Source of the DNA: GWB1-38-13 sp964488535
GTDB lineage: Bacteria; Patescibacteriota; Microgenomatia; UBA8517
Reading direction: 5' to 3'
Length of the DNA: 64,000 bases
Assembly: GCA_964488535.1 (NCBI GenBank)
Contig: CAZAUT010000002.1
Span: 1 to 64,000 of the forward strand
The notes beneath the pieces were generated by a model. That model worked only from the letters and a program-made list of their open reading frames with translations, was not told the origin of the DNA and searched no databases. Positions 1 to 8,414 of this stretch are shown piece after piece. The position numbers and the translations under genes are program-made. How positions within the stretch are numbered: the stretch's first letter is position 1; the number at the start of each line of letters is the position of its first letter.

Positions 1-156
1 ATACACTTGGCTTCAAATATCTAGTTAGTGTTGCACTTCGGGTGTGAATGTAGGAACACATCTTTGGTGCATCCGGATGACCTATAGTTGTCAACATCTC
101 GGTCATACGAAGTATGATACACAAATATCGGGCAAAATCATAGTATTGGAGAATTT

Positions 157-1215
157 TTACCTTTCCCTGTCGTTCATCTCCCAAAGAGCAACAACAAAAA
201 GAGATTCGCTCCAACCAAGAGGAGTGTTTTCGTTATACTCAAAAGAGTTCGAAAAATACAATTCCGGAAACCCTTCGGGGGTGTCGAGTACGATAAGATC
301 TTTCAATATCTCCTGCGCTTTGTCTTTTTTACCGAGTTTTCCATAAATTATGGCAAGCCAGGAAAGACCGAATGTCCACTCCGCTTCCTCGCTAGTCTGA
401 TCGCGGTTTTTATTGTAGTAACGGTCCCCTTTATATCTTATTACACCTCTTTCGCGTAAAAGGTGGTACTCAACATTCTGAAGTATTAGATCTTTTTGAT
501 CCTGATTAACAACGTCATATGGCCAAATCAGAGAAAGCAGCGCCAAATCGGTAAATTTCCTTTGTGATTCCCGGGGTAATATTTCATTGAGAGAATTTTC
601 TCCTTTTTTTATCAGCCATTTCGGTACCTCAATTTTAGGATGAAGTGAGATTGATTTTAATCCGGCTACGCAAGCTCCTACAGACGAGGCGTGCAATTCT
701 TCATCTTCCTCCCACATTCCGGAGTCCCTATCTTGCCAGTATTCGATGGATGCAAGATATTTGACCAACTTGTTGACAATACGGACGTGATCCTGTGTTT
801 TTAAAATAGAACGCTTCTGGTTATTCTCAAGTTCACCAATCCGGTAAAGAATACATCCCACTGCATCATTCTGTTTGTTTCCCCACTCGTCCCAAAATTC
901 GTCAAATGTGTCTGGATCAAAACGGGCGTGTATATACTCTGCACTACGGGTCGGTTTTCTTGCAATTGCTTCGTCAATCTTATGTTCGTGTTTCAGAAGA
1001 AGCGACAAGATAGCCGAATATGTTTTCTCTACCGTTCCCCAATCACCAATGATCTCAAAAGCTATGGTCTCGTAAAAATTATCTCTAAGCCACGATTTGT
1101 CATAGCCTGTCGAAACACCTTTTTTTGAAGCCAAAAACAAGCCTTTCTTTGTTTTCAATCCGCGAAGTATCCGCAGATGTTTTTTTATTAAATCCTCGTA
1201 AGTTAATCTTGCCAT
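157..1215 (-). CDS. GH15-like (glucoamylase-type) glycoside hydrolase
   Basis: Predicted 352-residue protein resembling the (alpha/alpha)6-barrel domain of family GH15 enzymes, which release glucose from the non-reducing ends of alpha-glucans or trehalose. Visible motifs are WLRDN (residues 42-46), a Trp/Asp/Asn-rich segment at 96-120 that fits the family's W-G-N-x-Q-x-D region, GMWEE (166-170) where the first Glu of WEE is the usual general acid, and PEGFPELYFSN (313-323) followed by TPLGWSESLF (331-340), which fits the C-terminal Glu and (L)xWS motif. There is no signal peptide and no N-terminal beta domain, so it is much shorter than typical 600-residue bacterial GH15 proteins and probably cytoplasmic. 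It is transcribed away from the cupin gene. Substrate cannot be told from sequence. The 156 bp before it show no gene. Confidence 0.7.
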   Translation of the reverse strand: MARLTYEDLIKKHLRILRGLKTKKGLFLASKKGVSTGYDKSWLRDNFYETIAFEIIGDWGTVEKTYSAILSLLLKHEHKIDEAIARKPTRSAEYIHARFDPDTFDEFWDEWGNKQNDAVGCILYRIGELENNQKRSILKTQDHVRIVNKLVKYLASIEYWQDRDSGMWEEDEELHASSVGACVAGLKSISLHPKIEVPKWLIKKGENSLNEILPRESQRKFTDLALLSLIWPYDVVNQDQKDLILQNVEYHLLRERGVIRYKGDRYYNKNRDQTSEEAEWTFGLSWLAIIYGKLGKKDKAQEILKDLIVLDTPEGFPELYFSNSFEYNENTPLGWSESLFVVALWEMNDRER

Positions 1216-1330
1216 ACAGGAAAGAGATAATTGTTATAAATATTATATTAATTATAATTGTTATTGTATATAAATTATTAAGAGCGCCTTTGATTATCAA
1301 ATCTCCGGCGACTCGAAGGAGGTGAGAAAA

Positions 1331-1717
1331 ATGACGGGATATTACGGAAATATCGAAGAATTAACACTGCAAAACACAAAATTCCGCAAGGTTCTTTTTA
1401 CCGGCAAATATACTCAGCTGGTTTTAATGAGTCTCAAGCCTGGTGAGGATATCGGAATGGAAGTTCACGGCACCGTCGATCAGTTCTTCAGATTCGAAAG
1501 CGGACAGGGAAAAGTGATAATCGACGGAAGCGAATACAGCGTTGGCGACGGAGACGCGGTTGTTGTGCCCGCCGGAAGCCAGCATAATATTATCAATACA
1601 TCCGAAAGCGCGGATTTGCGTCTATACACTTTGTACTCGCCACCAAACCATCCTGACGGAACCGTACATGAGACCAAAGAAGAAGCAATGAAAGAAGAAG
1701 CGGATGAGCACCATTAG
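1331..1717 (+). CDS. Cupin-2 domain protein
   Basis: Small single-domain cupin of 128 residues. Cupin motif 1 is visible around GMEVHGTVDQFFRFESG and motif 2 around VPAGSQHNIIN, giving two His and a Glu/Gln as likely metal ligands of the beta-barrel. Related proteins are annotated as mannose-6-phosphate isomerase-like cupins, but isomerase activity cannot be assumed. The tail is acidic and His-containing (EEADEHH). An in-frame GTG lies at 1322, but AAGGAGG at 1316-1322 is placed 8 nt before the ATG at 1331, so the ATG is chosen. This is one of the few strong Shine-Dalgarno sites in the window. Confidence 0.8.
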   Translation: MTGYYGNIEELTLQNTKFRKVLFTGKYTQLVLMSLKPGEDIGMEVHGTVDQFFRFESGQGKVIIDGSEYSVGDGDAVVVPAGSQHNIINTSESADLRLYTLYSPPNHPDGTVHETKEEAMKEEADEHH

Positions 1718-1753
1718 TTGCTTTCGGCGGTTTTTGCAATTAGAATTTGATTT

Positions 1754-2347
1754 GTGAAAAAATCACTTTACAAGTTTCAAAGTAAGGAGTTTTCTTTCCC
1801 AAAATGGGCTTATGTGGCGTGCATAGCCTTTAAACTTAACGGGGGGAAGATTCATCATGCGTGTCTGACGAGAGTATTCGAAAATCCCGAAATGCTTAAG
1901 CGGTATGTGATTTTTGTCCTGAACGATTTCTCAAGCGAAGAAGACGGGATTGTTCCTTCGTATAAAGGTTACCTGATAAAAATAAAACTTGACCGTAAAA
2001 TTCCTCTGACAAAAAAGTATTGGAGAAAAGACAGTAGTTTCGATAAAGTTTTCCTGAGAAAATTCAGAAACGATGTCAATATCATCAAATATTGGCAAAT
2101 GAGTGAGATACTTGTAACCCCAGACGGCGAGATTGACGGCATCGAGTTTTTTTCCTTCAGTCTGTCTATTTTTAAGAACAGTCCTGTAAAAGACATTGAA
2201 CTATTTATTAAAAACTCAGGTCACGTCGTTGATATCCGTGCCAAATCGGCTGCTTTTTACTCACTAAAACGGCCTGTAAAAACGGATTGGCTTTCGGGGA
2301 CGAGGCAAACGCACGAATTGCCGACAGTTGAGAGATATATTAATTAA
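1754..2347 (+). CDS. Hypothetical protein, 197 aa
   Basis: I do not recognise this family. The predicted product is basic, has no signal peptide or membrane segment, and has no obvious catalytic motif. The frame opens with GTG at 1754, without a clear Shine-Dalgarno and with no in-frame ATG nearby, so the start is uncertain. It lies 37 bp after the cupin gene and ends 3 bp before kbl, so it is likely co-transcribed with kbl and the SDR dehydrogenase gene. Tight linkage is the only clue to function. Confidence 0.6.
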   Translation: MKKSLYKFQSKEFSFPKWAYVACIAFKLNGGKIHHACLTRVFENPEMLKRYVIFVLNDFSSEEDGIVPSYKGYLIKIKLDRKIPLTKKYWRKDSSFDKVFLRKFRNDVNIIKYWQMSEILVTPDGEIDGIEFFSFSLSIFKNSPVKDIELFIKNSGHVVDIRAKSAAFYSLKRPVKTDWLSGTRQTHELPTVERYIN

Positions 2348-2350
2348 CCT

Positions 2351-3541
2351 ATGTCCAAATATACATGGTTTGAAAACAAACTCAAAGAACTCGAAAAAGA
2401 AAATCTTCTTGCCTACGTCCGTGAAATACAAAGCCCTGTCGGTCCAATAATCACCGTCAACGGCAAAGACTTGATTAATTTATGTTCAAACAATTATCTG
2501 GGTTTTGCAAATAATAATCTGATCCGAAATGCTGCCATCGGTGCAATTAAAAACTTCGGTATCGGACCCGCTGCAGTCAGATCAATAGCGGGTACAACAT
2601 CACTCCATCTTCAATTGGAAAAGAAATTGGCTGCCTTCAAAAAAAGTGAAGACGTCATTACTTACCAATCCGGATTTTGTGCCAATCTTGCCGTTATCCC
2701 TGCGGTAACAAACGAAGGTGATGTCATTTTCTCCGATGAACTCAATCATGCTTCAATCATTGACGGCTGCCGATTAACAAAAGCAGAAGTAGTTCGCTAT
2801 AACCATTTGGATACAGCCGATTTGGAGCAAAAAATTAAGAAAATAGAAAATAATGAGATTAGAAAATTGATTGTTACCGATGGTGTTTTCTCAATGGATG
2901 GGGATATCGCACCGCTTCCGGATTTGGTTAAAATTGCGGAAAAATACGATACACTGTTAATGGTCGATGACGCCCACGGCGAAGGCGTTCTCGGCAAAGG
3001 CGGAAGAGGGATTGTTGATCATTTTGGTCTTCACGGGAGAGTCGATATTGAGGTGGGAACGATGAGTAAAGCGTTTGGTGTCGTTGGAGGTTTGGCTGCG
3101 GGTAAAAAGGTCATTATTGATTGGTTAAGACAACGCTCCCGCCCTTTTCTTTTTTCCTCAGCAATGACCATTCCTGATACGGCTGCTTGCATTAAAGCGG
3201 TGGATATTCTATCACGTTCGGATGCACTGGTTAAAAAACTTTGGGATAATGCAAACTACCTGCGAAACGGTCTGCAAAAATTGGGATTTGATACCGGTAA
3301 GAGTGAAACTCCTATCATTCCCGTCATGCTGGGAGACGCAAAATTGGCGAAGGACTTCAGCAAAACCTTATTTGGCGAGGGAGTTTTTGCGGTTGCCATT
3401 GCCTATCCGACAGTTGCCATGGGTAAGGCAAGAATAAGGGTCATGAACAGCGCAGTACACACAAAAAAGCATTTGGACTCTGCGCTTGAAGCGTTTGAGA
3501 AAGTTGGGAAGAAACTAAAAATAATTACCAATTACAAATAA
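2351..3541 (+). CDS. kbl: Glycine C-acetyltransferase (2-amino-3-ketobutyrate CoA ligase)
   Basis: A 396-residue alpha-oxoamine synthase, a PLP enzyme of fold type I. Landmarks are CSNNYLGF (45-52), ELNHAS with His133 that stacks on PLP, VDDAHG (205-210) with the Asp that holds the pyridine nitrogen, and TMSKAFG (237-243) where Lys240 is the Schiff-base lysine. Kbl cleaves 2-amino-3-ketobutyrate with CoA to glycine and acetyl-CoA. The close relative BioF (8-amino-7-oxononanoate synthase) cannot be excluded by motifs alone, but the adjacent threonine-dehydrogenase-like gene favours Kbl. Length is normal for the family. The gene follows the preceding hypothetical gene after 3 bp with no Shine-Dalgarno. 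Confidence 0.85.
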   Translation: MSKYTWFENKLKELEKENLLAYVREIQSPVGPIITVNGKDLINLCSNNYLGFANNNLIRNAAIGAIKNFGIGPAAVRSIAGTTSLHLQLEKKLAAFKKSEDVITYQSGFCANLAVIPAVTNEGDVIFSDELNHASIIDGCRLTKAEVVRYNHLDTADLEQKIKKIENNEIRKLIVTDGVFSMDGDIAPLPDLVKIAEKYDTLLMVDDAHGEGVLGKGGRGIVDHFGLHGRVDIEVGTMSKAFGVVGGLAAGKKVIIDWLRQRSRPFLFSSAMTIPDTAACIKAVDILSRSDALVKKLWDNANYLRNGLQKLGFDTGKSETPIIPVMLGDAKLAKDFSKTLFGEGVFAVAIAYPTVAMGKARIRVMNSAVHTKKHLDSALEAFEKVGKKLKIITNYK

Positions 3542-3655
3542 GTACCAATAAATACAAATTTCCAATTGGAAATTGGTGTTCATTTGTGTACATTGGAATT
3601 TGTTGGACATTTCGAGTCGAATTATCTGAAATTATTTCACAATATTCACATTCAT

Positions 3656-4717
3656 ATGGCAACTAAAACAGCTAAAATTATCCTCGTCACCGGCGCCAAT
3701 GGCGAGGTCGGGCATGGTCTTATAAAAGAAATCAATAAACAAATAACAGTAAACAAAATAATTGCTTTGGATGTAAATAGCCTTGATTCTACTTTGAAAG
3801 AAAATGTGGATGTTTTTATCAAAGGAAGTGTTACGGACAGAGATTTGGTTGCAAAAATATTTCAGGATTACAAGATCGATATGGTTTTTCATTTAGCTGC
3901 AATACTTTCTACCACAGGGGAGAAAAACCCGGAACTTGCCCACGAGGTGAATGTCGGGGGAACATTTAATTTACTTAGCATTGTCAACCAATTCGCTTCG
4001 AAAAATAAACGGGTAATAAAATTTATATTTCCCTCAACAATTGCGGTATATGGATTGCCAAACTTAAAACTTAAAACTCAAAACTCAAAACTTAAGGAGA
4101 ATGAGTTTTTGAATCCGATTACAATGTATGGAATTAATAAACTTTACTGCGAAAATCTCGGTATCTACTATTCCAACCACTATGGACAACTAATTTATCC
4201 TGAGCGAACTTGTGGTGAGTGTTGTCGAACCAACCGAAGGACTACATGCTACAAAGGTATTGATTTCCGTTGCCTCCGTTTCCCCGGCCTGATCTCTGCC
4301 GACACCGTTCCATCCGGCGGAACGAGCGATTATGCTCCCGAAATGTTGCATGCAGCAGCAAAAGGTATACCTTATGAATGTTTTGTCCGACCCGATTCAA
4401 TAATCCATTTTATGGCCATGCCGGATGCAATCGATGCCATGCTGAAACTTGCCAACACCCCTAAAGAAAAACTTACGCAAAAGGTCTATAACATCCGTGG
4501 TTTCTCCGCTTCCGCCGGCGAAATTGAAAAAATGGTGAAAAAGAATTTTCCGAAAGCGAATATTTCCTATAAAATCAATCCTGAGAGACAGAAGATAATT
4601 GATTCATGGAGTGAAGATGTCGATGGTTCAAAGGCAGTAAAAGATTGGGGATGGATTGCGAAATACGATTTTGAAAAAGCGTTTGAGGAATATCTGATAC
4701 CTGGGATTAAAACTTAG
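3656..4717 (+). CDS. NAD-dependent epimerase/dehydrogenase, L-threonine 3-dehydrogenase-like (SDR type)
   Basis: Extended SDR of 353 residues with a Rossmann motif VTGANGEVG (11-19) and an active-site YGINK motif. C-terminal segments such as VYNIRGFSASAGEIE fit SDR-type threonine dehydrogenases, which oxidise threonine to 2-amino-3-ketobutyrate, the substrate of the Kbl encoded upstream. The frame is open from 3566, but that upstream part lies in repeat-like intergenic sequence, so the ATG at 3656 is chosen. The protein is about 30-40 residues longer than usual because of two repeat-derived segments. One is encoded at 4060-4095 just after the AVYG strand (LKLKTQNSKLK), and one at about 4196-4252 just after YYSNHY, a Cys/Arg-rich stretch foreign to the family. 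If the inserts disrupt folding the gene could be non-functional, but the frame is intact. Confidence 0.75.
   Translation: MATKTAKIILVTGANGEVGHGLIKEINKQITVNKIIALDVNSLDSTLKENVDVFIKGSVTDRDLVAKIFQDYKIDMVFHLAAILSTTGEKNPELAHEVNVGGTFNLLSIVNQFASKNKRVIKFIFPSTIAVYGLPNLKLKTQNSKLKENEFLNPITMYGINKLYCENLGIYYSNHYGQLIYPERTCGECCRTNRRTTCYKGIDFRCLRFPGLISADTVPSGGTSDYAPEMLHAAAKGIPYECFVRPDSIIHFMAMPDAIDAMLKLANTPKEKLTQKVYNIRGFSASAGEIEKMVKKNFPKANISYKINPERQKIIDSWSEDVDGSKAVKDWGWIAKYDFEKAFEEYLIPGIKT
4060..4095. repeat. AAAACTCAAAACT-type low-complexity insertion in the SDR gene
   Basis: Repeated AAACTTAAAACT/AAACTCAAAACT units lie inside the dehydrogenase gene and encode a Lys/Gln/Asn-rich loop. The same word in the opposite orientation lies inside the FemAB-like gene at 8853-8895, and related (T)AAAGTT/GAGTTTTGA words fill the spacer at 31265-31375. 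This marks it as a dispersed repeat rather than native coding sequence. Confidence 0.75.
4196..4252. repeat. Repeat-like insertion in the SDR gene
   Basis: A stretch encoding an unusual Cys/Arg/Thr-rich peptide (ERTCGECCRTNRRTTC) interrupts the dehydrogenase between the active-site helix and the GIDFR strand. The DNA words TCCTGAGCGAACTTG and TCGAAC resemble the CTGAGC/TTCGA words of the palindromic spacer repeat near 47.4 kb. The borders are approximate. Confidence 0.5.
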
Positions 4718-4759
4718 TGAAGTAGTTTGAGTTGAATTAGCAACGTCTACAACACAGAT

Positions 4760-5209
4760 TCACTTTTTAAATAAAGTGCTTAGTTCATCCAATAAACTAC
4801 TCGTAAATATTTTGTAACCGTTTGCTCTATTTAACAGGTCTTTTGTAACCATGGGTATGTCATTTAACTCAAGTTTCTTATAAGCTCGTCTTCTGCCTTC
4901 TTCGACACCTTCATTCCCACCAATAACCAAAACCCGACAACCATCATTGTGTAATCGAATTATTTCCTCAATATTTGAACCGCAATTATGCGGATGGATT
5001 ATTACCGCCTCTGCTCCTTTACACCTAACCCACTCACTTAAAGATAATACCTTACCATTTTCCCCACACGGTCTGGCACCTGTTATCACTCTCATCCGCT
5101 CTATTTCGCCCAGTCGATCTGCCAACTGTTTAGCAATCTGATAGCTTTCAATGACTAAAACTGAATGCCCCTCCAAATTCCTATGTATTTTTTCAATCTC
5201 AATCGGCAT
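4760..5209 (-). CDS. Hypothetical protein, 149 aa
   Basis: Unrecognised cytoplasmic protein. Alternating hydrophobic strands (HSVLVIE, AEAVIIHPHN, CRVLVIGGNE) and helices suggest a three-layer alpha/beta fold such as a receiver-like or Rossmann-like domain, but no phosphoacceptor or nucleotide motif is clear. Seven residues of the segment at about 71-80, IIHPHNCGSN, are polar or His/Cys and could bind metal; this is only a guess. It lies downstream of gdhA on the same strand with 37 bp between them, so the two may share a transcript. Confidence 0.6.
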   Translation of the reverse strand: MPIEIEKIHRNLEGHSVLVIESYQIAKQLADRLGEIERMRVITGARPCGENGKVLSLSEWVRCKGAEAVIIHPHNCGSNIEEIIRLHNDGCRVLVIGGNEGVEEGRRRAYKKLELNDIPMVTKDLLNRANGYKIFTSSLLDELSTLFKK

Positions 5210-5246
5210 AAAGCAATTATGCTGTCACCTTATTCAAATTTCAATA

Positions 5247-6596
5247 TTAAACTCTTCCCCTCATCATCATCGCATCAATTATTCGTTTAACGGCAAGGGC
5301 GTAGGCGGATTGGCGGAAGGAAATGTTTTTTTGCTTTCTCATCTCTGAAATTTCGGAGAATGCTTTGTCCATAATCTTTTTCAGTTTCCCGTTAACTTCC
5401 TCAATTTCCCAATAATACCCCGATAAATTTTGTACCCATTCGAAATAAGACACCGTTACTCCACCTGCGTTACATAGCACATCGGGTAATATATCTACTC
5501 CATTTTTCAGAAGTATCTCTTCTGCCTCCGGAGTCGTCGGACCATTGGCCATTTCCAATATCGTTTTTGCTTTAATGCTTTCGGCGTTATCTTTCGTGAT
5601 TGCATTCTCCAATGCGGCAGGTACAAGAATATCAACAGATAGCTCCAATAAATCATCGTTTGTTATATGCGTCATTCCATTTATTTTGTCATCCTGAGTG
5701 GTAACGAAGGATCTTTTTTGTTTGAGATTCTTCACCCGCTGAGCGGGTTCAGAATGACGGATAAGTTGAGGAATTTCTGCAAATGATCCATGCAATTCTT
5801 TCAACTTTGTCAGCTTATCAATATCTAACCCTTTTGGATCATACACTCCCCCGCTTGAATCGGAAATCGCAACAATCTTGTAACCTGCATCATGCGCAAA
5901 TTTCGCAAACCAATATCCCACATTCCCAAATCCCTGAACCGCAATCTTTACCCTTGAAAGGTTCAACCTTTCAAGGTGTATATAGTTTTGAAGAACATAG
6001 AAGCCACCTAAGCCGGTTGCTTCGGTTCGCCCTTGAGACCCCCCCAATTCCATTGGCTTTCCTGTAAAAGTTGCGGGTGCCTGACATCCAATCTTTTTTT
6101 CATACGCATCAAGCATCCATGCCATCTCGCGCCCGCTTGTGTTTACATCCGGAGCCGGAACATCTTTCCACGGACCGATATATGGGAAAAGTTTTTGCGA
6201 ATACGTTTTGCATAATCTCTGAAGTTCGGATAGGGATAACGTCTTGGGATCAACGGCAATTCCGCCTTTCGCTCCGCCGTATGGAATTCCGACAACTGCG
6301 CATTTTATGCTCATCCAAGTGGAAAGTGCCTTTACTTCGTCCTCGGATACATTTGGGTGAAATCTGATCCCGCCTTTATAGGGACCTCTGGCATTATTAT
6401 GCTGGCTCCTAAATGCTTTATGTATCGTGGTTTTCCCATTATCCCTTCTTAGACTTAAACTCAAACTAATTACTCGGTCCGGTTTTTTTAAAAGATTGAT
6501 CGCCTTATCAAACCTTTTTTTGTCTTCATAATCGGAGCGGAGTATCGAAGCAACATTATCAATTTGTTTTTTGGCGTTTGCAAAGGGTGAAGTCAT
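5247..6596 (-). CDS. gdhA: Glu/Leu/Phe/Val dehydrogenase (glutamate dehydrogenase)
   Basis: NAD(P)-dependent amino acid dehydrogenase of 449 residues, catalysing reversible oxidative deamination, most likely of glutamate to 2-oxoglutarate. Substrate-site motifs are GPYKGGIRFHP (71-81), the SIKCA lysine (Lys98), the YGGAKGG lysine (Lys110) and PAPDVNT (Asp150). The dinucleotide motif is QGFGNVG (221-227). Two repeat-derived stretches are embedded. About 30 residues between the coenzyme domain and HITNDDLLEL (roughly 279-310) are encoded by a GTCAT-bounded element, and residues 204-217 are encoded by a palindrome. The insert explains the length above the usual 415-425. Divergent from the next gene; the shared 127-bp spacer is AT-rich. 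Confidence 0.9.
   Translation of the reverse strand: MTSPFANAKKQIDNVASILRSDYEDKKRFDKAINLLKKPDRVISLSLSLRRDNGKTTIHKAFRSQHNNARGPYKGGIRFHPNVSEDEVKALSTWMSIKCAVVGIPYGGAKGGIAVDPKTLSLSELQRLCKTYSQKLFPYIGPWKDVPAPDVNTSGREMAWMLDAYEKKIGCQAPATFTGKPMELGGSQGRTEATGLGGFYVLQNYIHLERLNLSRVKIAVQGFGNVGYWFAKFAHDAGYKIVAISDSSGGVYDPKGLDIDKLTKLKELHGSFAEIPQLIRHSEPAQRVKNLKQKRSFVTTQDDKINGMTHITNDDLLELSVDILVPAALENAITKDNAESIKAKTILEMANGPTTPEAEEILLKNGVDILPDVLCNAGGVTVSYFEWVQNLSGYYWEIEEVNGKLKKIMDKAFSEISEMRKQKNISFRQSAYALAVKRIIDAMMMRGRV
5688..5758. repeat. Palindromic element with GTCAT ends inside gdhA
   Basis: A 71-bp element bounded by GTCATCCTGA and TCAGAATGAC (imperfect inverted ends) with an internal CCCGCTGAGCGGG palindrome. 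It is read through in frame by gdhA and explains the extra peptide. A similar element with GTCATTCCG/CGGAATGAC ends sits in the spacer at 40597-40694. Confidence 0.75.
5952..5985. repeat. CCTTGAAAGG...CCTTTCAAGG palindrome, copy in gdhA
   Basis: A 25-bp palindrome (10-bp arms, 5-bp centre) followed by TGTATATAG. It is translated in gdhA as part of IHLERLNLSRV. A second copy with the same TGTATATAG tail lies at 39039-39072 in front of the HD-domain gene. Confidence 0.8.
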
Positions 6597-6723
6597 GTTG
6601 TCGTATTATTAAAAAATGTCATTTTGACATTTTGTTTAGGCAAGCATAGTATTTCAATATATCAAACTCGAAATGAAACAAGTGTTTTGTATTGAGTTTA
6701 CTATAATGCAACAATAATATATC

Positions 6724-7968
6724 ATGGCGGAAAAAATTAAACGGGCAAAAATACCAAAACCGGCAGTGGAGAAAATTTTCACAGTACTAAAAAATTCCCT
6801 TCATGATACAAAAATTCTTTTTATCGTTTATTCCCTGTCTTTTGCCATTCTTGGTTTATACGCTTTCCAGACTTCAAAAAACAACGAAAAAATTAACTTC
6901 GACCTTAAACAGAACTCTGAAGAAATGGCTGACCTGGAAAGAAAGTTGTCCGAAACTCAGGCAAGTTATGAAGCTTTGAAAAACGAAGATCAGCGTCTGA
7001 AAAATGAAACTCTGGAAATCGAAATCGGAAACATACAAAACACATATAAAAACGCCGTGTCGGTCTATGAAAAATTACTCGATCTGAGAAGTAAAACTAA
7101 AGATACTCAAGAATATGACGAAACAATTGCCGATATTTTCTCACTACTGTCCCAAAAGAATTATGCGTCAGCGTCAGCACAGATTGCTTCGTTAACGTCG
7201 GATATCAAGAAGAAAACGGATGAGATAAGTTCTTCCTACAAAATCCCCGATAATGTTACCTCCAGCAATTCCCCTCCCGGATCCGGTTATTCCCGGCAAA
7301 AGGTTACTACGGATGCAGGAACATTCATGGTTGATATAATTTCAGCCGACATCGGTTCCACTAAAGTCATAGTTGACACCGCCTCCGATTCTGACTGCGG
7401 AAACGACTGCCCCGTACTGCCATTGGCAACTTACGTTTCAAGAAATGGTGCGTACGCCGGTATTAACGGATCATATTTTTGCCCGGCTACCTATCCATCC
7501 TGCGCGGGAAAAACGAACTCATTCGATCTTCTTGTTATGAATCATAAAAAAACATATTTCAATTCCGGCAATAATGTTTATAGCAGTAATCCGGCAGTCA
7601 TTTTCGCAGACGGATATATTCGCTTTGTACCTTCCGCCTCGGAATGGGGACGCGATACTTCGCCGAACGGGGTTCTTTCAAACTACCCACTGTTACTGTT
7701 AAACAGCGAAATCAGATACTCCGGAAGCGGAGATGAAAAGATGACTTCAAAGGGCGGAAGAAGTTTTGTTGCCAATAAAGGAAATACCGTTTATATCGGT
7801 GTCGTTTTTTCTGCATCCATTGCCGACTCGGCAAAAGTGATGAAAACACTGGGATTTGAAAATGCAATAAACCTTGACGATGGAGGTTCAACCGCGCTTT
7901 GGTATAGCGGCTACAAAGCCGGACCAGGCAGAAATATCCCCAATGCGATACTGTTTGTAAGAAAGTAG
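6724..7968 (+). CDS. Membrane-anchored phosphodiester glycosidase (NAGPA/DUF2233 domain)
   Basis: Predicted 414-residue surface protein. A hydrophobic helix at about 31-48 anchors it and a charged coiled coil (about 52-170) forms a stalk. From about 190 to the end is a phosphodiester glycosidase domain (NAGPA family, the fold of the mannose-6-phosphate uncovering enzyme). Domain signatures are NGSYF, the NLDDGGSTALW motif near the C-terminus with its acidic residues, and PGRNIPNAILF at the end. A pair of Cys near DCGNDCP and another in YFCPATYPSC suggest disulphides outside the membrane. TATAAT at 6702-6707 would start a transcript about 10 nt before the ATG, leaving no room for a Shine-Dalgarno. 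The target is likely a cell-surface glycan, but this is inferred. Confidence 0.8.
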   Translation: MAEKIKRAKIPKPAVEKIFTVLKNSLHDTKILFIVYSLSFAILGLYAFQTSKNNEKINFDLKQNSEEMADLERKLSETQASYEALKNEDQRLKNETLEIEIGNIQNTYKNAVSVYEKLLDLRSKTKDTQEYDETIADIFSLLSQKNYASASAQIASLTSDIKKKTDEISSSYKIPDNVTSSNSPPGSGYSRQKVTTDAGTFMVDIISADIGSTKVIVDTASDSDCGNDCPVLPLATYVSRNGAYAGINGSYFCPATYPSCAGKTNSFDLLVMNHKKTYFNSGNNVYSSNPAVIFADGYIRFVPSASEWGRDTSPNGVLSNYPLLLLNSEIRYSGSGDEKMTSKGGRSFVANKGNTVYIGVVFSASIADSAKVMKTLGFENAINLDDGGSTALWYSGYKAGPGRNIPNAILFVRK

Positions 7969-7978
7969 AAATAGTTAA

Positions 7979-8047
7979 AAGTAAAAAAAGTAGAATTAGT
8001 AGAATAGGTAGAATTGGTAAAAAAAGTAGAATTGGTAAAATGGGAAG
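7979..8047. repeat. GTAGAATTGGTAAAA low-complexity repeats
   Basis: Purine-rich spacer built from repeats of AGTAGAATTRGTA and GTAAAAAAAGTAGAATT. The reverse complement of the same words (TTATTCTACTTATTCTACTT) occurs at about 49515-49534. It lies between two convergent genes. Confidence 0.6.
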
Positions 8048-8054
8048 TGCGAAG

Positions 8055-8399
8055 TTATGATGAATATCTTACAAACAATCTTTCCCAATCATCATCCAGT
8101 TTCTTAATTTGTTTTTCTATATTTTTTAATGTTATTGCCAAATGCGGTTTAAGATGAAAGTCGGGAGTATTATTTACTTCCGCCCATTGAACCCACAGTT
8201 GCTTTCTTCTGTTGTCCAACCCCTGTTTAATAAACTGAAATTGAACGTGTTTGCTTAGTGTGTGCCATTCGGGGAATGTTGCCAAATACTCTGGTTCATA
8301 TTCACCCATGTCAACTGCTTTTTGAAGGGTCATAAACTGGGTGGTTTTGGGTTTTCCACCTTTTATATATTCACCTTTTTCTCCACCTTCAAATGCCAT
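8055..8399 (-). CDS. Hypothetical protein, 114 aa
   Basis: Small soluble protein rich in Trp, Lys and Glu, with two probable helices in the C-terminal half (ITLKNIEKQIKKLDDDWERL). No family recognised. It starts 15 bp after the FemAB-like gene ends on the same strand and is probably co-transcribed with it. Confidence 0.6.
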   Translation of the reverse strand: MAFEGGEKGEYIKGGKPKTTQFMTLQKAVDMGEYEPEYLATFPEWHTLSKHVQFQFIKQGLDNRRKQLWVQWAEVNNTPDFHLKPHLAITLKNIEKQIKKLDDDWERLFVRYSS

Positions 8400-8414
8400 A
8401 CTCGTATATTACAC

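Noticed and set aside
3566..3655. Longer N-terminus for the SDR dehydrogenase
   Set aside because: The extra 30 residues come from an inverted-repeat spacer, and the Rossmann strand begins just after the ATG at 3656.
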